From positions 11,673-75,672 of the forward strand of contig NZ_CAKZHV010000025.1 of assembly GCF_936927845.1 (NCBI RefSeq): DNA of 64,000 bases, written 5' to 3'. Both the position numbers and the translations under genes were made by a program. Every line of letters begins with the position of its first letter. Position 1 is the stretch's first letter. Source of the stretch: an uncultured Sphingomonas sp. (GTDB lineage Bacteria > Pseudomonadota > Alphaproteobacteria > Sphingomonadales > Sphingomonadaceae). The notes beneath the pieces were generated by a model that was not told the origin of the DNA, made no database searches, and saw only the letters and a program-made list of their open reading frames with translations. Shown piece after piece: positions 8,465-19,716 of the stretch.

Positions 8465-9144
8465 GCGAGATTCGGACCGCGGTCGTCATCGGCGCTTCGG
8501 GCGGGATCGGCGCGGCGCTAGTCGAGGCGCTCGACGACGAGGACGTCCGCACCCTGCCGTTCGCGCGCTCGTTCTCAGGCGAGCGCCACCTGGACCTTGA
8601 GGATGAGGCGAGCATCGCCGCCGCCGCCGCACGTGCGGACTCGCCCGACCTCGTCATCGTCGCGACGGGCTTGCTCCACGACGCCGATCACGGCCCCGAA
8701 AAGGCGATCCGCGAACTAGACCCCGCCTGGCTCGCCCACCAGTTCGCGGTCAACGCAATCGGCCCCGCGCTCGTCGCCAAGCATTTCCTGCCCATCATGC
8801 CTAGGAGCGGGCGCAGCGTGCTCGCGTTCCTGTCCGCGCGCGTCGGCAGCATCACCGACAATCGCCTGGGCGGCTGGTACGGCTATCGCGCGTCGAAGGC
8901 GGCGCTCAACCAGCTCGTGCGGACGCTCGCCATCGAGGACAAGCGCCGAAACGATCGCGGGCTCGTCGTCGCGCTGCACCCTGGCACCGTCGACACCGCG
9001 CTGTCGCAGCCGTTCCGCCAGTCGGGGCGCGACCTGTTCAAGCCCGACCGCGCGGCAGTGCAATTGCTCGACGTGATCGACGGCCTGAAAGTCACCGACA
9101 GCGGGCGTCATTTTGCCTGGGACGGCAGCGAGATCGCGCCCTGA
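8461..9144 (+). CDS. short-chain dehydrogenase/reductase (CsgA-like)
   Basis: A 227-residue Rossmann-fold oxidoreductase. The cofactor motif is VVIGASGGIGAALVEAL near the N terminus, the NAG-equivalent segment is NAIGPALVAKHFLP, and the active-site Tyr-x-x-x-Lys is in YGYRASKAALNQL (about residues 140-152) with a Ser upstream in FLSARVGS. The compact size and the ALHPGTVDT segment resemble C-factor/CsgA-type SDRs. It is translationally coupled to yaaA, hinting at a shared stress context. Substrate unknown. Confidence 0.88.
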   Translation: MSEIRTAVVIGASGGIGAALVEALDDEDVRTLPFARSFSGERHLDLEDEASIAAAAARADSPDLVIVATGLLHDADHGPEKAIRELDPAWLAHQFAVNAIGPALVAKHFLPIMPRSGRSVLAFLSARVGSITDNRLGGWYGYRASKAALNQLVRTLAIEDKRRNDRGLVVALHPGTVDTALSQPFRQSGRDLFKPDRAAVQLLDVIDGLKVTDSGRHFAWDGSEIAP

Positions 9145-9259
9145 TTCAAGCAGGCGATCGTTACGCAACCTTCACCATCGCGACAGCGCGGCGTCACCCG
9201 CGCGCTCCTATTCATTCATCAGGCGCGCCTTGAAGCGCCGGATGCCTAGGAGACCCGAC

Positions 9260-9547
9260 ATGACCCGTTCGCTGCCCTTCGCCCTTCTCTCTTCCGCCGC
9301 GCTATTCTCCGCCGGCATGGCGGTTGCGCAAACGCCTGCGGCGCACGGCACCACCGCGACGCGCACCACGCGCACGATGACCCAGACCGGCACGACCAAG
9401 CCGGCGGTGGCGACCACGCGCACCACCCAGACGCACACCGCGACCTCCAACGGTCGCATGGTCGCCACCAAGACAGCGACTGGCAAGAGCGTGACCTACG
9501 ATTGCTCAAAGGCCGGCAACGCGACCAAGAAAGCCTGCCGCCGCTAA
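9260..9547 (+). CDS. small secreted Thr-rich protein
   Basis: A 95-residue exported protein. ATG 9260 follows a TAGGAGAC ribosome-binding site; the signal peptide ends around GMAVAQ. The mature chain is Thr/Ala/Arg-rich and low complexity, then ends in a short conserved-looking tail with two cysteines in the pattern C-S-K-A-G-(N5)-A-C-R-R that could form a disulphide. A similar architecture recurs in the secreted protein at 62414-62914. No known family; probably an envelope protein. Confidence 0.65.
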   Translation: MTRSLPFALLSSAALFSAGMAVAQTPAAHGTTATRTTRTMTQTGTTKPAVATTRTTQTHTATSNGRMVATKTATGKSVTYDCSKAGNATKKACRR

Positions 9548-9665
9548 TCCTGCTTTATATGCTCCCGCGCGCGCCTGCGTGCACGTACGCGCGCGGGGGT
9601 GGTCAGAGGCCCGTTGCTCAGCTAGGCTGTAACCTTTCCACTGCAGCAGCGAAGAGCGTAGCACC

Positions 9666-12436
<2,771 letters not shown>

Positions 12437-12440
<4 letters not shown>

Positions 12441-12799
12441 GCGACGCTGGGAACAAGCCCCTCACCGCGTACAAAGTGCTGACCGGCGAGCAGATGGCGG
12501 CACTGGAGCGCGACGGCAGCTTCACCGGCGCGCCGGTCGACCTGGAGGACGGCTTTGTCCACCTTTCCACCGCCGACCAGCTGGCCGAGACGATCGACAA
12601 GCATTTCGCGGGACAAGACGAACTGCACATCGTCGCGGTCGATCTCGCAGCCTATGCCGACAAGGCACGCTGGGAACCTTCTCGCGGGGGCCAGCTCTTT
12701 CCGCACCTTTATGCGCCGTTGCTGCTCGAAACCGCGGTGGCCTACTCGCCGCTGGAACGGCACGACGACGGCAGCATACGCCTGCCGGTCGCGGGTTAG
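12437..12799 (+). CDS. DUF952 family protein
   Basis: A 120-residue protein of the DUF952 family, showing the family's core LEDGFVHLSTADQL and the C-terminal FPHLYAPL. The fold is related to ADP-ribosyltransferase-like or RNA phosphotransferase-like barrels, but no activity is established to my knowledge. The ATG sits in an ATGA overlap with gyrA, so it is probably co-translated. It converges with and overlaps the DUF488 gene by four bases at the stop codons. Confidence 0.88.
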
Positions 12800-13227
12800 A
12801 CGTAGAGGTCAACCACCGCGCGCCCTTTGCCCACCGCGCCCAGCAGCAGGGTGCGGTGGCAGTGGCACGGATTGCGTTCGTAACACAGCAACGCACTGGG
12901 CAGCTCGTCGGCAAGGGCGAGCATACGCGCCGCCGCGATCTGCGCCTTGGGTAGGTCCAGCTGCGCGTCGTAGACCGCAGTCAGCGTCGCGACATCGCCC
13001 TTCTTTGCCGCGTCGCGCCCCGGCTTGGGTGTGCCGAGCGCCTTCAGGTGGACATAATCGATCCCCTCGGCTTTGAGCGAGGCGGCGAGCGTCGAGTTCG
13101 AGAATCCCGGGCGCCGCGACAGCGGCAGCCCATGCACGTCGATCACGCGTCGCACGCCTGTTTCGTGCAATGCCGCGATGAACCCATCCATGGTCGCGCC
13201 TTCATACCCGATCGTGTAGATCGTCAT
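12796..13227 (-). CDS. DUF488 family protein
   Basis: A 143-residue DUF488 protein with the typical opening MTIYTIGYEG and the later VHGLPLSRRPGFS. The C-terminal CYERNPCHCHR holds the conserved Cys/His cluster that suggests metal binding or a thiol chemistry. ATG 13227 is preferred; a GTG three bases upstream is possible, with AGGACAG just before. Function unknown. Tail-to-tail with the DUF952 gene. Confidence 0.85.
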   Translation of the reverse strand: MTIYTIGYEGATMDGFIAALHETGVRRVIDVHGLPLSRRPGFSNSTLAASLKAEGIDYVHLKALGTPKPGRDAAKKGDVATLTAVYDAQLDLPKAQIAAARMLALADELPSALLCYERNPCHCHRTLLLGAVGKGRAVVDLYV

Positions 13228-13296
13228 CACCTGTCCTTCCCTGCAACGCGCACGAGCCTTGCACCGCGCGGGCCCGCGCCATAATCACCGCGCTCG

Positions 13297-14286
13297 ATGC
13301 AACGCTCGGACCACCGCCCCGGAACCCTCATCCCCGGCGGTGCGGTGTTCCCGCACCGTCACCTGACCGGGATCGACGGGCTCGAACCGCACGAGATCAC
13401 CTTCCTGCTCGACGAGGCCGAGCAATGGGTCGAGGCGAACCGCGCACCGACCACCGCCGACAAACGGCTGGCCGGCCTCACGCAGATCAACGCATTCTTC
13501 GAGAATTCGACCCGCACGCTGTTGAGCTTCGAGATCGCGGGCAAACGTCTCGGCGCCGACGTCGTCAACATGCACGCCGCGCAGTCGAGCGTGAAGAAGG
13601 GCGAGACGCTGATCGACACCGCGATGACGCTGAATGCGATGCGCGCCGACGTGATCGTTATCCGCCACATGAGCTCGGGCGCGGTGCGGCTGATCGCGGA
13701 CAAGGTCGACTGCCCGGTGCTGAATGCGGGCGATGGCCGCCACGAACACCCGACGCAGGCGTTGCTCGACGCGCTCACCATCCGCCGCCGTTTGGGTAGC
13801 ATCGCCAACAAGCGCGTCGTGATCTGCGGCGACCTGCTTCACAGCCGCGTGGCGCGATCGAACATCCTCGCGCTCACCGCGCTCGCCGCCGAGGTCCGCG
13901 TCTGCGCGCCCTCGACGCTGATGCCGCCCGAGATCGAGCGGATGGGCATTACCGCCTTTACCGACTTCGATCAGGCGATCGCGCACGCCGACGTCGTGAT
14001 GATGCTGCGATTGCAAACCGAGCGCATGTCAGGAGGCTACGTGCCGTCTGTGCGCGAATATCACCTTCGCTATGGCCTGACGATGGAACGCCTTGACCGC
14101 TACGCCCCCGATGCGCTGGTGATGCATCCCGGTCCGATGAACCGCGGTGTCGAGATCGACTCAGCGGTCGCCGATCACGTCGAGCGTTCCGCGATCACCG
14201 AGCAGGTCGCGATGGGGGTTGCGGTGCGCATGGCGTGCCTCGACGTGCTGACCAGGCGCGCCCGCGGCGTGGAGGGTTGGGCATGA
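13297..14286 (+). CDS. pyrB: aspartate carbamoyltransferase catalytic subunit
   Basis: A 329-residue ATCase catalytic chain, the committed step of pyrimidine synthesis (carbamoyl phosphate + aspartate to carbamoyl aspartate). The carbamoyl phosphate loop is FFENSTRTLLSFE (about residues 67-79). Other markers are the SSVKKGET 80s loop, HPTQALLDAL, GDLLHSRVARSN, the LRLQTERM loop and HPGPMNRGVEI. No pyrI regulatory gene is adjacent; instead an ATGA overlap couples it to an inactive dihydroorotase homologue. This is the class A ATCase arrangement, where the second protein supports the complex. Confidence 0.97.
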   Translation: MQRSDHRPGTLIPGGAVFPHRHLTGIDGLEPHEITFLLDEAEQWVEANRAPTTADKRLAGLTQINAFFENSTRTLLSFEIAGKRLGADVVNMHAAQSSVKKGETLIDTAMTLNAMRADVIVIRHMSSGAVRLIADKVDCPVLNAGDGRHEHPTQALLDALTIRRRLGSIANKRVVICGDLLHSRVARSNILALTALAAEVRVCAPSTLMPPEIERMGITAFTDFDQAIAHADVVMMLRLQTERMSGGYVPSVREYHLRYGLTMERLDRYAPDALVMHPGPMNRGVEIDSAVADHVERSAITEQVAMGVAVRMACLDVLTRRARGVEGWA

Positions 14287-15494
14287 GCGCGCTCCATCTC
14301 GTCAACGCGCACATCGTCTGCCCCGTGGCTGGCGAGCGCCACGGTGACCTGCTGATCGTCGATGGCGTGATCTCGGACGGCCTCGCACCCGATGACGCGG
14401 TCCGCGTCAATTGCGGTGGCAAGCTGATCCTGCCCGGCATCGTCGACGTGGGCGTCGCCAAGATCGACCGCGCTGCCTTTCGCGCCGGCGGCATCACTCG
14501 CGTCGCGCTGATGCCCGACCAGTCGCCCGTGCTCGACGAGCCGGGCATCGTGCAGCGCTCGGCGCTGATCGGCCGCCCTGACCTCTGGATCCACCCGATC
14601 GCCGCCGCGACACGCGGGCTGAAGGGCAACGACCTCGCCGAGATGGCGATCTGCGCCTCGGCCGGCGCGCGCGCGGTCGGCACGGGACGCGGCTGGATAG
14701 CCGACACCGGCGTCATGCACCGCGTTCTGACCTACGCGCGCGATCTCGACCTAGCCGTAATCACGCATGCCGAGGACAGCAGCCTCACCGCGGACGCAGT
14801 TGCGACCGCGGGCGAGACCGCAACGCGGCTCGGCCTGCCCGCCGCACCGTCGCTTGCTGAGCCGCTCGCGATCGTGCGCGACCTGATGCTCGCCGAGGAA
14901 ACGGGTGCGCGGCTCCACCTGCGTCAGGTCACGACTGCAACCGGTTTCGCGCTTGTCCGCGGCGCCAAGGCGCGCGGGGTACGCGTCACCTGCGGCATCA
15001 CGCCCGCGCACCTGCTCCTATCCGACAACGCAATGAGCGACTTTCGCACCTTCGCGCACCTGTCTCCTCCCTTGCGATCCGAAGCTGACCGCCGCGCCGC
15101 GCTCGCCGCGCTCGCCGACGGCACAATCGACGTGCTCGCCTCGGGTCACGACCCGCATGGGCCGGAGGAGAAACGCCTTCCGTTCGCTGACTCGACCGCA
15201 GGCGCGGCAGGGGCGGTCACGCTGCTGCCGCTCGCGCTCGGGCTGGTGCGCGACGATGTGGTCAGTTTCGTGCGGCTGACCGAGTTGCTCGCGCACGCGC
15301 CCGCCCGGCTGCTAGGGATCGAGGCCGGAGCGCTCGTCCCCGGGATGCCCGGCGACGTCATCCTGGTCGATCGGAATGCGTCGTGGCAGATCGACGCCGA
15401 CGCGACACCCGGCGCGGCAGGGAACACGCCATTCGACCGCCTGCCGGTGCAGGGCCGCGTGCTGCGCGTGTGGAAAGGCGGCCGCGCGCTCTAG
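14283..15494 (+). CDS. dihydroorotase-like protein lacking catalytic residues (PyrC'/PyrX type)
   Basis: A 403-residue amidohydrolase-fold protein aligning end to end with type I dihydroorotases (PGIVDV, THAEDSSLTADAVA, TRLGLP, ITPAHLLL, SPPLRSEADR). The catalytic set is missing. The HxH metal motif after PGIVDV is replaced by GVAKID. The HVST His is replaced in LRQVTTATG. The catalytic Asp of TDHAPH is absent in ASGHDPHG. In Pseudomonas such a PyrC' homologue is inactive and needed to assemble PyrB. The ATGA coupling to pyrB supports that structural role here, so a true dihydroorotase gene should exist elsewhere. Confidence 0.85.
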   Translation: MSALHLVNAHIVCPVAGERHGDLLIVDGVISDGLAPDDAVRVNCGGKLILPGIVDVGVAKIDRAAFRAGGITRVALMPDQSPVLDEPGIVQRSALIGRPDLWIHPIAAATRGLKGNDLAEMAICASAGARAVGTGRGWIADTGVMHRVLTYARDLDLAVITHAEDSSLTADAVATAGETATRLGLPAAPSLAEPLAIVRDLMLAEETGARLHLRQVTTATGFALVRGAKARGVRVTCGITPAHLLLSDNAMSDFRTFAHLSPPLRSEADRRAALAALADGTIDVLASGHDPHGPEEKRLPFADSTAGAAGAVTLLPLALGLVRDDVVSFVRLTELLAHAPARLLGIEAGALVPGMPGDVILVDRNASWQIDADATPGAAGNTPFDRLPVQGRVLRVWKGGRAL

Positions 15495-15513
15495 CGCGGC
15501 GTCACGCGCCACC

Positions 15514-16860
15514 TCAGCGTGAGGCGACCTGCACGCCCTTGCCCTTGACCCAGGCGGCGATCTGATCGCCCGCCTGCTGGCGCACGAAGCAACGCCCGCC
15601 CTTGACCCGGTAGCCGCGGCACATCCGCTCCGCATCCGCGCGTGCGAAGCCGCCGACCGACAGACGATAATAGGTCGCACCGCGTACCGACGCCGACATG
15701 CCAGCGGGCGTAAGCGCGGCAAAACCGGCGTAGCGCCGAGACGCCCGCGCCCATCCATCGCGCGCAACCGCGGCATTCTCGTACGCGCCGAGTTGAACGT
15801 ACCAGTGACCAGGTGTGGGCGCCTTAAGTGCAGCAAACCGTTCCCCGCGCGGCTGAACGACCGGCTCGCCGCTGCGGACCTTGTAATTGCCGTCCGACCT
15901 GATGAGGCTGGCGAGCCGCACGAGCTCCGGCTTCGGCATGGCAACGGCAGGCGTCGCGACCTGCGCGACAGCGACCTCGCCGACGGCGGGCTGCGGTGCA
16001 GCCTCGGCGACCTGCGCCGGATCGGGCTGGCCCGGCATGAAGCGATCGACCGAATCGACCGCTGCCGCCCGCGTTGGCGCGACTGCCGCGTTGAGTGCAA
16101 TCGCGACCGGCTGGCCGGTGTCCTCGACCGGCGTGATGCCGAGCAGGCTGGCCACCTGCGCCGCGGACGAGGCCGGATGCGCAAACGTCGCCCATTCGAT
16201 CATGCGTGCGTCGGCCTCGGTCGGGCTCATGTCGACGCCGATCAGCGTCCGTGCCTCCTGCCAATGCCCGCCCAGCGCCATCGCAAGTGCGAGGTTCTGC
16301 CGCGTCTTCGCGTCCGCCCCCGGCGCGCGCGTCGCCGCCGTCAGCAGCTCGATCGCGGTGTTCGGGTCACCGGCAAGTGCGATCGCGAGTCCCCGGTCGG
16401 CTGTCGCGATCTCGCCCGCATGCGCGTCGAGCATCTGCCGCGCGGCGTCCCATTGCCCGAGCGCCGTCTGCGCGAGCGCGAGGTTCAACGCCGCCTTGGC
16501 GTTGGTCGGCTGGAGCGACAACACGTCGCCGTAAGTCGTGCGTGCCGCCTCGAAGCGCCCTGCGCGGAGGTACGCATTGGCGAGGATCATGCGATAGCCT
16601 GCGTCCGCCGGGCTGTTCAGCACCGCCGCTTCGGCATAGCGAACCGCCTTGTCCCACTTCTGCTTGCCGAGCAGTGCCGAGGCCTTGCGCGCGTAGCTCG
16701 CCGCCTTTTTGGGGTCGGTCCGCTGCGTCGCAACGGCAGGGTCGATCGCCTGCACCGCCATCAGACCACCGCTGCCCAGCAGGAACGCCGACAAGCCGAT
16801 GCCGGCAAGCCTCTTGGCCGAAAGCCCGTTTGCAGAAACCGTCACCATCGTCGTCCCCAC
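15514..16860 (-). CDS. SPOR-domain protein with TPR repeats
   Basis: A 448-residue envelope protein. The start is GTG 16860 (ATG 16848 is a possible shorter start). A hydrophobic N-terminal segment (RLAGIGLSAFLLGSGGLMAV) is a signal peptide or anchor. TPR-like helices follow at about residues 50-215 (YAEAAVLNSPADAGYRMILANAY shows the phase in part). An Ala/Pro-rich linker leads to a C-terminal SPOR domain at about 340-430 that includes GHWYVQLGAYEN. SPOR domains bind denuded septal peptidoglycan, so a cell-division or wall role is likely. It is divergent from a second SPOR-domain gene. Confidence 0.82.
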   Translation of the reverse strand: MGTTMVTVSANGLSAKRLAGIGLSAFLLGSGGLMAVQAIDPAVATQRTDPKKAASYARKASALLGKQKWDKAVRYAEAAVLNSPADAGYRMILANAYLRAGRFEAARTTYGDVLSLQPTNAKAALNLALAQTALGQWDAARQMLDAHAGEIATADRGLAIALAGDPNTAIELLTAATRAPGADAKTRQNLALAMALGGHWQEARTLIGVDMSPTEADARMIEWATFAHPASSAAQVASLLGITPVEDTGQPVAIALNAAVAPTRAAAVDSVDRFMPGQPDPAQVAEAAPQPAVGEVAVAQVATPAVAMPKPELVRLASLIRSDGNYKVRSGEPVVQPRGERFAALKAPTPGHWYVQLGAYENAAVARDGWARASRRYAGFAALTPAGMSASVRGATYYRLSVGGFARADAERMCRGYRVKGGRCFVRQQAGDQIAAWVKGKGVQVASR

Positions 16861-17067
16861 CGCTTCGTCGCCTCGCGCGCGCCCGCTCGCGGACGCGCGG
16901 TGTTAAGTGCGGGCGGGCGGCATGCCGTTGGCGCGAACGCCCGCCTGTGTCGAAACGGGAATGCCAGCGCAGGCTCAACATACCGTTAACGTCGTCACCG
17001 TGGCTAAGCCACTTTCACCATCGCGCAGCCTCGGGCATGATGGGCGCGAGCTTTAGGGGCAGCGGTG

Positions 17068-18132
17068 ATGAAGACGCGTTTGGTGGTGCTGGCAGCGGCG
17101 ATGATGGCGGCAACCCCCGCGCTCGCCGACGTGAAGTCTGGCGTAGAAGCGTGGAGCCGTGGTGACTATTCCGCCGCCGTTGCGCAGTGGCGCGCTCCCG
17201 CCGTCGCCGGTGACGCCGACGCGCAATTCAATTTGGGCCAGGCCTACAAACTGGGTCGCGGCGTTCCCGCCGATCAGACGCAGGCGACCGAGTGGTTCCG
17301 CAAGGCGGCGGCGCAGAACCACCCGCAAGCGACCGACAATTACGCGCTGTCGCTGTTCCAGGAAGGCAAAAAGGCCGAAGCATTGCCGTGGCTGGAGAAA
17401 TCGGCGGCGCGCGACGAAAAGCGTACCGAACTCGTGCTCGGCACGATGTTGTTCAACGGCGACGGCGTGCCGCGCGACTGGACCCGCGCCTACGCGCTCG
17501 TCACCCGCTCGTCGCAGCAGGGGCTGCCGCAGGGTTCGCAGACGCTGGCGCAGATGGACAAATACATTCCCGAGGAACAGCGCCGCCAGGGGATCGCCCT
17601 CGCGCAAGAGATCGAGACGCGTGCGCGCTCGGCCGCGGCCGCTCCCGCGACGGCGGTTGCCTCGGCGGAGCCTGGCGCGCGTCCGGTGCCGGCGCCGTCG
17701 CGCCCGGTGCCTGCGACGACGCGTCCCGGCGCATCCTACACGCAACCGGGCCGCGCGGAGCACGCAGAACGTCCCGAGCGGCGTGAGCAACCTGATCAGC
17801 GCGAGCGCAAGGAGCCGTCAACAGGCACCGCCCCGACCACCCCCGCGCGCTCTGTAGCAGAGCGCACCGCGGTGCCGAAGCCAGCCCCGGTGCCTGTCCG
17901 CACTCCGCCTAAGGCAAGCGGCGGCGCGTATCGCATCCAGCTCGGTGCTTTCGCCGAGGACGGCAACGCGCGTACCTTGTGGTCGCGCGTTGGCGCGCGC
18001 GTTGGCGGAACCCCCAGCTTTGCGCGCAGCGGCGGGATCACGCGCCTTCAGGTGAGCGGCTTCGCAAGCAAGGCGGACGCCCAGCGCGCCTGCATGCGTG
18101 CCGGCAGCGGCTGCGTCGTGTTGCCGCGCTGA
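17068..18132 (+). CDS. SPOR-domain protein with Sel1-like repeats
   Basis: A 354-residue exported protein starting at ATG 17068 (a GTG lies three bases upstream). The signal peptide ends at PALADV. Sel1-like repeats occupy about residues 25-165, seen in AQFNLGQAYKLGRGVPAD and LGTMLFNGDGVPRDW. A long Pro/Ala/Glu/Arg-rich linker (about 190-285) precedes the SPOR domain, which begins GAYRIQLGAFAEDGNA. The architecture matches septal peptidoglycan-binding proteins. The shared 207-base upstream region with the other SPOR gene suggests co-regulation. Confidence 0.85.
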   Translation: MKTRLVVLAAAMMAATPALADVKSGVEAWSRGDYSAAVAQWRAPAVAGDADAQFNLGQAYKLGRGVPADQTQATEWFRKAAAQNHPQATDNYALSLFQEGKKAEALPWLEKSAARDEKRTELVLGTMLFNGDGVPRDWTRAYALVTRSSQQGLPQGSQTLAQMDKYIPEEQRRQGIALAQEIETRARSAAAAPATAVASAEPGARPVPAPSRPVPATTRPGASYTQPGRAEHAERPERREQPDQRERKEPSTGTAPTTPARSVAERTAVPKPAPVPVRTPPKASGGAYRIQLGAFAEDGNARTLWSRVGARVGGTPSFARSGGITRLQVSGFASKADAQRACMRAGSGCVVLPR

Positions 18133-18483
18133 GGCAAGACCGTCTGCGCCAGTGCGGTCACGATGACGTGAACTACGCGGCGTGACCCCGCCCGATCACG
18201 CCTTCCGTCATCCCCGCTGTGATCTGGGATCCCGCTTGCTACTGGTCTCGGTCATAGCGCGGATGCGGGATAAAGTCAGGGTGGACGCCACCGCCAGTGA
18301 CCCAAACTACGCCCTCGCCTCATCCACTGCTGTCCTCCACGCCGTTTCCATGTCTACACCGCTCGATCGCGCATGGACGCGCGCGCGCCCATGCGCCCGT
18401 GTGACGCGTGACGTTCGTGACCTTCCACCGGCTTGGCGCGGCCGGCGCTTGCGCCTAGAACTAGCGCCAAAGGAGCCGTTCGC
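18133..18483. other. 351-base intergenic region with degenerate inverted and direct repeats
   Basis: No convincing gene is seen. Around 18228-18274 an ATCCCGC / GCGGGAT pair resembles an eroded intergenic palindrome. A perfect 8-bp hairpin (GCGCATGG / CCATGCGC) lies at 18369-18396. Immediately after, GTGAC is repeated three times at 8-9 base spacing (18401-18421). The latter could be a regulator site for the M20 amidohydrolase gene. Confidence 0.4.
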
Positions 18484-19716
18484 ATGACCGCCACCCTCGC
18501 CACTCGCACCGACTGGAGCGCGCTCGGCGCCGAACAGCTCGCCGACACGATTGCGCTGCGCCGCGCAATCCACGCCGAGCCCGAGGTCGGCCTCCATTGC
18601 CCGCGCACCACCGAGAAGGCGAAAGCCGCGCTCGCCAGCCTCCCGCTGGAAATTCACGACAGCACCTCGACTACCGGCTTTGTCGCAATCCTGCGCGGCG
18701 GTCGCGCGGGAGGCGCGGGGTCCAATGGACGCACCGTGCTGCTGCGCGGCGATATGGACGCGCTGCCGATGACGGAAGAAACCGGCCTCCCCTTCGCCTC
18801 CACCATCCCCGGCGCGATGCACGCCTGCGGCCACGATGCGCATACTGCGATGCTTGCTGGCGCCGCCAAGTCCTTGTGCGCGCGCCGGGACAAGCTGTCG
18901 GGAACGATCGTGTTCATGTTCCAGCCCGGCGAAGAAGGGCATCACGGCGCCCGCCGGATGATCGAGGACGGGCTCCTCGACGTCGCCCGGCCCGAGGCTG
19001 CGTTCGCGCTCCACATCTCGCCCAACGCGCCCGCCGGCGTGTTCGTCAGCCGCGAGGGCGCGCTGCTCGCCTCGACCGACACGGTGCTCGCAACGATCAA
19101 GGGACGCGGCGGCCACGCCGCGATGCCGCACGAATGCGTCGATCCGATCCCCGTCGCCTGCGCAATCGTAACCGCGCTCCAGAACCATGTCGCGCGCCGC
19201 GTGCCCGTCGCCGACCCGGCCGTGCTAACGATCACGCAAATTCACGCCGGTTCCTCGCACAACATCATCCCCGGTGAGGTCAAGCTGATGGGCACGCTGC
19301 GCACGCTCTCGCCCGCCACGCGCGAGGCGATGCGCGCCGCCTTTGCCCGTATTTGCGAGAACGTTGCCGCCGCGCACGATTGCACCGCCGAGGTCGGACT
19401 GGAGGAAGGCTATCCCGTCACGATGAACGACTCGCGCGCCACCGGGCTGATGCGCAGCCTCGCCGGCGAGATCAGCGGCGATGGCGGCTGGTCGGTGATG
19501 CCCGCACCGATGATGGGCGGAGAGGATTTCTCCTACGTCCTGCGCGAAATACCCGGCGCGATGGCGTTCATCGGTGTCGCACCCGAAGGAACCGACCCGC
19601 GCACCAATCCGCCGCTGCACAACACGCGCATGACGATCGACGAGTCGGTAATGGCGAAGGGCATCGCGATGCACTGTGCGCTTGCTGAGCGTTTCTTGGA
19701 GAATGGTCTCGACTGA
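18484..19716 (+). CDS. M20 family amidohydrolase
   Basis: A 410-residue M20D metallohydrolase of the hippurate/N-acyl-amino-acid hydrolase type. ATG 18484 follows AAAGGAG. Metal-binding motifs appear in order: HACGHDAHT (about residues 116-124), QPGEEGHHGA (about 148-157), LHISPNAPAG and MMGGEDFSY near the C terminus. The dimerisation insert runs from about 190 to 310 (KGRGGHAAMPH). It hydrolyses the amide bond of N-acylated amino acids; the exact substrate is unknown. Its last 14 bases overlap the haem oxygenase gene, so the two are probably translated from one message. Confidence 0.92.
   Translation: MTATLATRTDWSALGAEQLADTIALRRAIHAEPEVGLHCPRTTEKAKAALASLPLEIHDSTSTTGFVAILRGGRAGGAGSNGRTVLLRGDMDALPMTEETGLPFASTIPGAMHACGHDAHTAMLAGAAKSLCARRDKLSGTIVFMFQPGEEGHHGARRMIEDGLLDVARPEAAFALHISPNAPAGVFVSREGALLASTDTVLATIKGRGGHAAMPHECVDPIPVACAIVTALQNHVARRVPVADPAVLTITQIHAGSSHNIIPGEVKLMGTLRTLSPATREAMRAAFARICENVAAAHDCTAEVGLEEGYPVTMNDSRATGLMRSLAGEISGDGGWSVMPAPMMGGEDFSYVLREIPGAMAFIGVAPEGTDPRTNPPLHNTRMTIDESVMAKGIAMHCALAERFLENGLD

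Noticed and set aside
9564..9597. Perfect 10-bp GC hairpin (CCCGCGCGCG / CGCGCGCGGG) between the Thr-rich protein gene and gyrA.
   Set aside because: No T-run and a sequence of alternating CG that arises easily by chance at this GC content; not called as a terminator.
18182..18487. Open frame of 101 codons in the intergenic region before the M20 gene.
   Set aside because: No ribosome-binding site, no recognisable motif, and it runs through palindromic repeats and the start region of the next gene.
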